Positions 58,367 through 64,000 of a DNA stretch of 64,000 bases are shown here, one piece after another. Each line of letters begins with the position of its first letter. Position 1 is the first letter of the stretch. Origin of the DNA: DATARR01 sp036376245 (GTDB taxonomy: Bacteria; Acidobacteriota; Thermoanaerobaculia; Multivoradales; UBA5704); contig DASVAS010000040.1 of the NCBI GenBank assembly GCA_036376245.1, positions 156,687-220,686 of the forward strand. Direction: 5' to 3'. Position numbers and translations under genes: made by a program. A model generated the notes under the pieces. That model did not search any database, was not told where the DNA came from, and saw only the letters and a program-made list of their open reading frames with translations.

Positions 58367-60043
58367 TTACCGGCTCTCCAACTTGATGTCCGTCTCCGCC
58401 GTGGCGATCCTGCCGCTCAGCGGATCGTAGACCGCCACCACCAGGTGGTCGGCCTTGCCGCGCAGCTTCACCTTGGTCTCGTACTTGACCGCCTTGCCGG
58501 GCGTCGGCTGCTTGTCCGACGTGAAGGTGACCGGGAGCACCGGGATCACCGAGGTGTTTCCGTCGGCGTCCGAGGCCGCGAAGCGCAGCTCGACCTGGGA
58601 GGTGTACTTGCCGTTGACCGGCACCACCGTCAGCAGGTCCACGGGCACGGCGACGGTGACCGTCACCTCCCTCTCGCCGCGCTTCTTCGTCTCGGTCACG
58701 GGGCCGACCTGGATCGGCAGCGGCAGGGCGCCCGGCAGGTTGCCGAACGTCAGGGCGCTCTCCACCTTCATGGAGACCTCGGCCTTGCGCGACAGGTCCA
58801 GGAACCCGGTGCGGGAGCGGACCTCCAGCCCCCGCTGCCGCATCTCCACCTTCACCGCGTGGGTCTTGTCGTTCCGCTGCCAGGACGGCGAGAAGCCCAG
58901 CCAGTAATAGGAGCGGGTGTCCTCGCTGGCCCTCGCCAGGGCGACCGCGCGGTTGGAATTGACCATGGACTTGCCGCCGGTCTGCCGGGCGATGTATTCC
59001 AGCGACCCTTCGATCTCCTGCTCGCCCAGGTTGAGGACCGAGAGGTCGGCGGGACCCTCCGCCTGCGCGCTCGCCGCCTCCCGCTGGATGCCGGGCACGT
59101 CCACGGGATAGATCGTGTAGCCGAGCAGATTCGCGGTGTCGGTGAGGCGGCGGAAGAGCTGCTCTCCGTCTTCCATGCTGCGGGAAGGGGGGATGTTGGC
59201 GCGGACGAAGGTCTGGGGCGAGAACGGCCACCCTCCCGAGAGCAGGAGCATCACCTTCCGGCCCTCGGGAGCGGCGAAGCCGCGCATCGCGCTCACCGTC
59301 GCGCCCACGGCGGCCTGGATCTGGCGCACCAAGCCGTCCGCGTAGGCGGACTCCCGCTCGTTGAGACCCGTCGAGGTGACCGCCAGGTCGAGGACGCCAC
59401 CGTCCGCCGTGGCGGTCCTGGCGAACTGCTCGTCCCGCTGGAAGGTCTGGTACTCCCGGGCGCGGTCGAAGCCGCGCGCCGGCCGTTCCATCGCCTGGTC
59501 GAGCGCCCGCGCCAGATCGCTTTGCGACCCCGACCAGTTGGACATCAGGGAAAGCCGGCCGCCGCTCCAGGACACGATCGCCATCCGGTCGTTCGGACCC
59601 AGACGGCCGAGGTCGTCCTTCAAACCCTTGAGGGCCGCGTTGCGATGGGCGGCGATCGAAAAATAGTCGTCGACGAAAACGAGGTACCAGGTCGGCACCG
59701 CCCCTTCCGCGCTCACCCCCTGCGCCGCGCCGGACTCCGCCGGCTCACCCTCGGCGACCGCCGCGGCGGGCGCCACCGAGCGGCCTTCCTTGACCTCGGT
59801 GAAGTACTCGATGGGCACCTCCTTGCCGTCCACCCGCAGCCGGAAGTCCTCCGGCTTCAGGCCGGAGACCCGGTTGCCCTGCTTGTCGGTCACCACCACC
59901 TCGACGTTGACCACCCGCACGTCGAGCTCCTCGCCGAACACCGGCGGCTCGGCGGCGGGCGCCGGCTGCTGCTGGGCGGCGGCGAGCGGGCTCAGAGCCA
60001 GGAACAGAGAAAGAGCCAAGGCGAAGCGAAACCAGCGTTGCAT
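58367..60043 (-). CDS. Secreted VWFA-related domain protein
   Basis: 558 aa from ATG 60043 with GGGAGGAG upstream; signal peptide MQRWFRFALALSLFLALSPLAAAQ. VVVTDKQGNRVSGLKPEDFRLRVDGKEVPIEYF opens the VWFA-related domain common in Acidobacteriota, YLVFVDDYFSIAAHRNAALKGL and VMLLLSGGWPF cover its central strands, and SYYWLGFSPSWQRNDKTHAVKVEMRQRGLEVRSRTGF follows. A metal ion-dependent adhesion site is not fully conserved (no clear DxSxS). The role is unknown, perhaps protein-protein contact outside the cytoplasm. Confidence 0.83.
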   Translation of the reverse strand: MQRWFRFALALSLFLALSPLAAAQQQPAPAAEPPVFGEELDVRVVNVEVVVTDKQGNRVSGLKPEDFRLRVDGKEVPIEYFTEVKEGRSVAPAAAVAEGEPAESGAAQGVSAEGAVPTWYLVFVDDYFSIAAHRNAALKGLKDDLGRLGPNDRMAIVSWSGGRLSLMSNWSGSQSDLARALDQAMERPARGFDRAREYQTFQRDEQFARTATADGGVLDLAVTSTGLNERESAYADGLVRQIQAAVGATVSAMRGFAAPEGRKVMLLLSGGWPFSPQTFVRANIPPSRSMEDGEQLFRRLTDTANLLGYTIYPVDVPGIQREAASAQAEGPADLSVLNLGEQEIEGSLEYIARQTGGKSMVNSNRAVALARASEDTRSYYWLGFSPSWQRNDKTHAVKVEMRQRGLEVRSRTGFLDLSRKAEVSMKVESALTFGNLPGALPLPIQVGPVTETKKRGEREVTVTVAVPVDLLTVVPVNGKYTSQVELRFAASDADGNTSVIPVLPVTFTSDKQPTPGKAVKYETKVKLRGKADHLVVAVYDPLSGRIATAETDIKLESR

Positions 60044-60248
60044 GTCGATCTCCTCCCGGAGGATGGGGTTCAATTCCATTCCTGAAGTATTTGACGCCCC
60101 AGAGTAATACATTTCGCGTTCCTGCCGCTCACGGCAACAGCAAGCGAAATGCCACGCGGGAGGTTCTTTGTTTTCTGATGTTTAAGGTGCAGGCTGGCGA
60201 TGGGCGTGGAGTCGGAAGCGGTCTGCGGCGTCCTCGGATGAGGACATT

Positions 60249-60317
60249 CCCTGGGACCGCCGGCGTCCCGCCGGCTACTAACTAGTTTTTAAGTTTGTTG
60301 GGCCGGCGGTCCCAGGG
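60249..60317. repeat. Inverted repeat between the VWFA-related gene and the secreted paralogue
   Basis: CCCTGGGACCGCCGGC (60249-60264) and GCCGGCGGTCCCAGGG (60302-60317) are perfect 16-bp inverted repeats; the spacer holds AACTAGTTTTTAAGTT. It is a different family from the CCCTCACCCC element and fills most of the 285-bp gap 60044-60328, where I see no gene. Confidence 0.8.
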
Positions 60318-60328
60318 AGGGAGGGAGC

Positions 60329-61180
60329 CTACCGCGACGCCACCACGTACCGTGTGCGGAAGCGGTCGGACCGCAGCAGGTCCTCCACCACGCGAACGAT
60401 CTCGCCGTTGTTCATCTGGCGCAGGTTGGCGTCCCACTGGCGGCGGTCGATCTGGCTGGCCGAGAGGCCCAGGAAGTGCTTGTACAGCGAGAGCAGCCGC
60501 TGCTCGTTGCAGACGCCCTGGCGCTCATACACGCGGATGCGGCTCTCGTCGCTGTCGGCGATGGTCCGGGCGGCCCGCAGGAGAGCGTCATAGCCGCCCT
60601 GCTGGATCGCCCGCGTGGTGCCGCTCGCCCCGGCGTCCGGCTCCCGCATCAGGATGCCCTGATAGAGGATGCGGGTGACGTCCCGGGCGCGGTCGGCCGG
60701 CCAGGTGACGCCGCCGGCGATGCTCCCCTCCGGGCCCACGCGGACGGTGAAGCTCCCCGTGCGCAGGTTGAGCGGCACCCAGGTCTCGGTGATCCGGTAC
60801 CGGATGGTCTCCACCCGGTTGGGATTGCGGGAGGCGACGATCTCCAGGTCGGCGGCGGCGTTCTCCTCGTTGGAGCGGGTGATGCGGATGCCGCCCCTGG
60901 AAGCGTCGGTGAACTCGGTGGCCGGATAGCGCGGGTTGGCGTTCGATCCGGCCGGCAGGGCCACCATGTTGATCCGCACCCGGGCTCCCTCGGGCAGGCT
61001 GAGGGTGTCTCCGGGGCTGAGGCGGGCGATCTCGCGCCGGCTCCCGATCTCACGGACCAGGATCTCGACCGAAGTAATGGCGGAACGGCTGCTCGACTGC
61101 GCTTCCGCAGGCAGGGCAATCAGAGGACAAAGCAGCGCCACGACCGCGGAGGCGCGGAGAATTCTGCTGGCTGTTCTCAT
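60329..61180 (-). CDS. Secreted protein with DUF4214-like C-terminal region, paralogue 1
   Basis: 283 aa with signal peptide MRTASRILRASAVVALLCPLIALPAEAQ. The N-terminal beta-rich half (SVEILVREIGSRREIARLSPGDTLSLPEGARVRINMVALP) resembles an Ig-like or adhesin fold. The C-terminal helical half, LYQGILMREPDAGASGTTRAI...LLSLYKHFLGLSASQIDRRQW...VVEDLLRSDRFRTRY, has the look of DUF4214 repeats, associated with secreted repeat proteins. It is about 60 percent similar by eye to the next gene and lies ~90 bp downstream of it. Function unknown. Confidence 0.75.
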   Translation of the reverse strand: MRTASRILRASAVVALLCPLIALPAEAQSSSRSAITSVEILVREIGSRREIARLSPGDTLSLPEGARVRINMVALPAGSNANPRYPATEFTDASRGGIRITRSNEENAAADLEIVASRNPNRVETIRYRITETWVPLNLRTGSFTVRVGPEGSIAGGVTWPADRARDVTRILYQGILMREPDAGASGTTRAIQQGGYDALLRAARTIADSDESRIRVYERQGVCNEQRLLSLYKHFLGLSASQIDRRQWDANLRQMNNGEIVRVVEDLLRSDRFRTRYVVASR

Positions 61181-61211
61181 AGAAGACCTCTTGCTTGAAA
61201 AGACCCCTCCC

Positions 61212-61270
61212 TTCTCCCCTCTCCCGGTGAGGGAGGGGGGAGGGTTCGGAAGAGGGGTCGGGGGTGAGGG
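61212..61270. repeat. REP-like element between the two secreted paralogues
   Basis: A single CCCTCCC...CTCTCCCGGTGAGGGAGGG...AGGGGTCGGGGGTGAGGG copy. It begins two bases after the stop codon of the upstream paralogue (ending at 61272), so it again abuts a gene end, here without entering the frame. Confidence 0.85.
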
Positions 61271-61271
61271 C

Positions 61272-62165
61272 TTACCGCGTCGCTACGGCGTAGCGCGAGC
61301 GGAAACGGTCGGACCGCAGGAGATCCTCGACCACGTTGGCGATCTGGCCGTTGTTGATCCGGCTGAGATCGGACTCCCACTGCGACCGGGCGACCTGGCT
61401 GGGCTCGAGGCCGAGGAGGTTCCGGTAGAGGGAGGCCAGCCGCTGGTCGTTGCTGACCTGCCGGTCCTGGTAGATCCGGGTGCGGCTCTCCTCGCTGTTG
61501 GCGATGCCCACGGCGGCCCGCACCAGGCCCTCGAAGCCGTCGCGGCGGATGGCCTCCGCGGTGCCCGCGGCGCCCTCATCCACCGACCGCATCAGGATGG
61601 CCTGATAGAGGGCGTTGGTGAGCTGGAGGGCCTGATCGCCGGTCCAGGTGCCCGTCCAGGCGCCGCCGGGGTTGTTGGACCAGCCGCCCGTGGAAGCGCC
61701 GGGGACGTTGACGGAGTCGCCGGACACGCGGATGGAGAAGCTCCCCGTCCGCAGGTTGGCGGGCACCCAGTCCTCCAGAACGCGGTAGCGGATGGTCTCC
61801 ACCCGGTTCAGGTTCTTGCTGGCCACGATCTCCAGGTCGGCGGCGGCGTTCTCCTGGCTGGAGCGGGTGATGCGGGTGCCGCCGCGACCGACGTCGGTGA
61901 ACTCGGTGGCCGGGTAGCGCGGATTGCCGGAACCGGTCGGCAGGGCCATCAGGTTGATCCGCACCTTGGCCCCTTCGGGCAGGGTGATCGTCTCGCCGGG
62001 GTTGACCCGGGCGATCTCGTTCCGGGTCCCGATCTCGCGGATCAGGATCTGGACCGACCCGATGTTAGGACGGTTCTGGGACTGCGCCTCGGCCGGGGCC
62101 GCCAACAGCGGGCACAGCAGCGCCACGACCGCGGCGGCGTGGAGGGTTCTGCTGGCTATTCTCAT
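61272..62165 (-). CDS. Secreted protein with DUF4214-like C-terminal region, paralogue 2
   Basis: 297 aa from ATG 62165 (AGAGAGGTACTT upstream). Signal peptide MRIASRTLHAAAVVALLCPLLAAPAEAQ, then the same SVQILIREIGTRNEIARVNPGETITLPEGAKVRINLMALP and C-terminal LYQAILMRSVDEGAAGTAEAI...LASLYRNLLGLEPSQVARSQW...VVEDLLRSDRFRSRY. An added Gly/Asn/Trp-rich loop (STGGWSNNPGGAWTGTWTG) differs from paralogue 1. The pair arose by tandem duplication, and both are predicted exported. Confidence 0.77.
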   Translation of the reverse strand: MRIASRTLHAAAVVALLCPLLAAPAEAQSQNRPNIGSVQILIREIGTRNEIARVNPGETITLPEGAKVRINLMALPTGSGNPRYPATEFTDVGRGGTRITRSSQENAAADLEIVASKNLNRVETIRYRVLEDWVPANLRTGSFSIRVSGDSVNVPGASTGGWSNNPGGAWTGTWTGDQALQLTNALYQAILMRSVDEGAAGTAEAIRRDGFEGLVRAAVGIANSEESRTRIYQDRQVSNDQRLASLYRNLLGLEPSQVARSQWESDLSRINNGQIANVVEDLLRSDRFRSRYAVATR

Positions 62166-62551
62166 AAGTACCTCTCTCATCTCCGTTTACGGAATATTGG
62201 CCGGACGGGGTCCGGCCGGTTCTTTCACCAGGGGAGAGAGCAAGATGGGTGCCAGTGGGGGGCCGTGGGCCCTCGCCCCCCGCCCGGGCATAAATGCCCG
62301 GGCTAGTCAAAAGAGCCCCCTCAAGGGGACTCTAGCAGTCGGGTTTACCCGGCTGTTTTCCGGGTAGCCCGGGCATTTATGCCCGGGCGGGGGTGGGGCC
62401 GGGCCGCCCCCCCGCGAGGGCGCCTCCGTCCCCGGCGGGGCGCCTTGGCCCCCACGGAGGGCTGAGCCCTGTCCCGCGAGGGCCGGCGTTCCCCTCGGGA
62501 GGGCGCTGCCGTCCCAGAAAGGGGAGAGCCGGCCCCGGGGAGGGCGTCGTC
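62166..62551. other. 386-bp intergenic region with palindromic CCCGGGCATAAATGCCCGGG repeat
   Basis: No gene is supported. CCGCCCGGGCATAAATGCCCGGGCTA (around 62279-62304) and its inverted copy (62365-62391) each contain a perfect palindrome, with small hairpins GAGCCCCCTCAAGGGGACTC and CGGGTTTACCCG between them. The rest, to 62551, is G/C-rich with repeated GGGAGGGCG and CCCGCGAGGG. It is a third REP-like family in this window. Confidence 0.7.
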
Positions 62552-63073
62552 TCAGACCGCCGGGGGCGCTTCCGCCCCGCCTTCCCGCGCGCCGCCGCTC
62601 GCCAGGGCGGCCAGAGCCCTCCCGATCTCCCGCTGCGCGGCCGGACCCGCCAGCCAGACGATCAATGCCAGCGCGTAGGGAGAGCGTAGCAGGTAGCTCC
62701 CCAGATTCGCCGCGAAGACCGCCTCCGGATGGAACCGCCGCAGGTGCGCCACCGTCCGGTCCGCCACCTGCACGGCATAACCCTCCTCCGTCGGCGTCTC
62801 CCGCAGCCGGAAGACGCCGTCCTTCCCCAGGGCCGGCCAGATCGCCCGGAACAGCAGTCCGATCTCCTGGAGATCGAACAGCCCCAGGGGCACATCCCCC
62901 TTCGCGAAGCTCTCCCACGGGCGGAAAAGACCGAAGCGGCCGGCCTCCTCCTTCAACACCCAGGGCTCCGACGTCTCGGCCTCGATCGCCGTCGCGGGCT
63001 CGTCCTCCTCCCGCACCGCGTCGAGATACGCCCGCGAAAACGCATTCAGAAGATCCTCGGGATCAGTCGCCAT
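62552..63073 (-). CDS. Hypothetical cytoplasmic protein, 173 aa
   Basis: ATG 63073 follows GGAGGAGG at ideal spacing. The protein has an acidic N-terminal helix (LLNAFSRAYLDAVREEDEP), a segment WVLKEEAGRFGLFRPWESFAKGDVPLGLF, VFRLRETPTEEGYAVQVADRTVAHLRRF and a C-terminal Ala-rich helix (YALALIVWLAGPAAQREIGRALAALASG). No signal peptide. I do not recognise the family. It is divergent from the XRE regulator gene, 179 bp apart, so that regulator may act on it. Confidence 0.65.
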   Translation of the reverse strand: MATDPEDLLNAFSRAYLDAVREEDEPATAIEAETSEPWVLKEEAGRFGLFRPWESFAKGDVPLGLFDLQEIGLLFRAIWPALGKDGVFRLRETPTEEGYAVQVADRTVAHLRRFHPEAVFAANLGSYLLRSPYALALIVWLAGPAAQREIGRALAALASGGAREGGAEAPPAV

Positions 63074-63237
63074 CGCAAATCCTCCTCCAGGGAAAATTCG
63101 CCAGTTTTGTAGCCGATGCCCTGGCTGAATTCTTTGGAACCAGCAATTCCGCTGCGGGATCATTTCTACATGACTCGTTCCGGATAGTCAACCATGATTC
63201 TTGACAATCAGGATGTCGCGGGCTGCGGAATCTGGGC

Positions 63238-63243
63238 TACAAT
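63238..63243 (+). promoter_or_regulatory. -10 element before the XRE regulator
   Basis: TACAAT lies nine bases before the ATG at 63253 and no ribosome binding site is visible, so the mRNA may start at or next to the start codon. A TTGACA at 63201-63206 is 31 bp away, too far to be its -35 box. Confidence 0.4.
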
Positions 63244-63252
63244 AGCGGCAAC

Positions 63253-63657
63253 ATGGAACCCGAGGTCGAACGTCTCATCAAGATCCTGCGCACGGCCATG
63301 CGCGTGCTCGGCGTCACGAACCGTGAGATCGAGCGCAAGCTGGGCCAGAGCCCGAGCTATCTCAGCCGGGTCTTCTCCGGTGGCATCGAGCTGAAGGCGG
63401 AGCACCTGATCCTGATTCCCAGGGCTATGGGACTGGAGCCGGCGGAGTTCTTTCAGCTCGCCTACCCCAGGCGGACCGAACCTGCCAGCCGGGCGGCCCT
63501 CCAGCTCCGTGAGGTCCTCCAGGAGCTTCAGCTACCCCAGGCCCCGGAGGAGAAGCGTCCGGAGCCCATCGACGAGGAGCGGCTGGAGAAGATGATGATC
63601 GCCACGCTCCGCAAGCTGATGGCCAAGGAAGGGAACGGCGGCGAGAAGAAGGGGTGA
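63253..63657 (+). CDS. XRE-family helix-turn-helix regulator
   Basis: 134 aa. LIKILRTAMRVLGVTNREIERKLGQSPSYLSRVFSGGIELKAEHLILIPRAMGLEPAEFFQLAYP is an HTH_3-like DNA-binding domain (about residues 8-70). The C-terminal part is a charged helix (LQLREVLQELQ...DEERLEKMMIATLRKLMAKEG) likely used for dimerisation. It probably controls the divergent unknown gene or itself. The frame after its stop stays open for 38 codons and runs, in the same frame, into the (Gly-Pro-Lys)n repeat. Confidence 0.85.
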   Translation: MEPEVERLIKILRTAMRVLGVTNREIERKLGQSPSYLSRVFSGGIELKAEHLILIPRAMGLEPAEFFQLAYPRRTEPASRAALQLREVLQELQLPQAPEEKRPEPIDEERLEKMMIATLRKLMAKEGNGGEKKG

Positions 63658-63663
63658 GGTGTA

Positions 63664-63712
63664 TTTTTCGTACCAGGGGCCGGGCAGGGTTTATCCGTCT
63701 CGGTACGAAAAA
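63664..63712. repeat. TTTTTCGTACC/GGTACGAAAAA inverted repeat after the XRE gene
   Basis: TTTTTCGTACC (63664-63674) and GGTACGAAAAA (63702-63712) are perfect 11-bp inverted copies, extended with one gap by GTGT/ACAC. It starts six bases after the stop codon. No T-run follows on the plus strand, so it may be a bidirectional element rather than a classical terminator. Confidence 0.7.
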
Positions 63713-63771
63713 CACTCCAGGAGGCCGCGCGGCTGAAAGCGCCGGCGGTGGCAGGCAGGTCCGCGCCGCAA

Positions 63772-64000
63772 GGACCTAAAGGACCCAAAGGACCTAAAGG
63801 ACCCAAAGGACCTAAAGGACCCAAAGGACCTAAAGGACCCAAAGGACCCAAAGGACCTAAAGGACCTAAAGGACCTAAAGGACCTAAAGGACCCAAAGGA
63901 CCTAAAGGACCCAAAGGACCTAAAGGACCCAAAGGACCTAAAGGACCCAAAGGACCTAAAGGACCCAAAGGACCTAAAGGACCCAAAGGACCTAAAGGAC
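63772..64000. repeat. 9-bp microsatellite GGACC(T/C)AAA, 25 units, running off the window
   Basis: Units differ only at one base (GGACCTAAA or GGACCCAAA). Read on the plus strand in the frame of the XRE gene it is (Gly-Pro-Lys)n, a collagen-like pattern; on the minus strand one frame is (Gly-Pro-Leu)n. The C/T variation is synonymous in both frames (Pro codon wobble, or TTA/TTG Leu), so the sequence alone cannot tell coding from neutral. The same unit occurs at 45560-45662. A GTG at 63748 is a possible but unsupported start. Confidence 0.85.

Noticed and set aside
56163..59231. 1022-codon minus-strand frame across the glycosyltransferase, GNAT and VWFA genes
   Set aside because: It is an open frame produced by third-position GC; it overlaps three convincing genes and gives low-complexity protein.
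63201..63243. Full sigma-70 promoter TTGACA...TACAAT before the XRE gene
   Set aside because: The two hexamers are 31 bp apart, far beyond the usual 16-18 bp, so only the -10 element was kept.
63528..63986. Minus-strand collagen-like (Gly-Pro-Leu)n gene
   Set aside because: It overlaps the XRE gene antisense and comes from a 9-bp microsatellite, with no start signal outside the repeat.

Overview
The window is high-GC, densely coded bacterial chromosome with no rRNA or tRNA gene that I could recognise. It has lipid A/Kdo genes (waaA, lpxK, an lpxL-like acyltransferase), an RseP-type protease, a combined type II secretion/type IV pilus operon, tricorn-like and VPS10/BNR-repeat proteins, VWFA-related proteins and many REP-like palindromes. 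This fits a Gram-negative Acidobacteriota, probably Thermoanaerobaculia-like; that placement is inference from gene content, not a search.

Region by region. 1-3.8 kb (minus): 5' part of a tricorn-like secreted protein, two small unknown genes and an MBL-fold hydrolase. 4-13.3 kb (plus): an FAD monooxygenase-like enzyme followed by four tandem paralogues of algal-type vanadium haloperoxidase, arranged as two subfamilies in A-B-B-A order. Each has its own leader; three carry Tat signals and keep every vanadate ligand. The fourth lacks the Tat signal and has several active-site changes. 13.4-18.2 kb: a VPS10/BNR protein, an MDR alcohol dehydrogenase and a HIT protein. 18.2-22.5 kb: a structured intergenic region, then a coupled operon of a KamA-type radical SAM aminomutase, two ATP-grasp ligases and a GNAT, which looks like an uncharacterised beta-amino-acid/peptide pathway. 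22.5-24.3 kb: BrnT/BrnA toxin-antitoxin, a DinB protein, a ~100-bp tandem repeat and a DUF2188 protein.

24.4-42.3 kb (minus) reads as one long, often overlapping transcription unit. In transcription order it has an ECF sigma factor, anti-sigma factor, secretin-N-like protein, GspF/PilC, GspE/PilB, PilM, PilN, PilO, PilP-like, a secretin with a C-terminal cohesin-like domain, three pseudopilins, dUTPase, a phosphodiesterase/phosphatase lipoprotein, an Lhr-type helicase and PdeM. Secretion machinery is thus followed directly by nucleotide and DNA-repair functions. 42.3-45.6 kb (plus): waaA-lpxK-lpxL-like. 45.7-58.4 kb: argS, macrodomain, TrmJ-type methyltransferase, endonuclease IV, the uppS-cdsA-rseP group (no dxr between cdsA and rseP), truA and two divergent glycosyltransferases whose start codons overlap. 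58.4-64 kb: a VWFA-related protein, two tandem secreted paralogues, an unknown gene, an XRE regulator, and a 9-bp microsatellite (Gly-Pro-Lys in one frame) running off the window edge.

Two themes cut across the window. REP-like inverted repeats have been absorbed into the ends of coding sequences: three unrelated proteins share a repeat-encoded C-terminal tail, and the helicase has a repeat-encoded N-terminus. The haloperoxidase array combines duplicated enzymes, repeated leader structures and one decaying copy.
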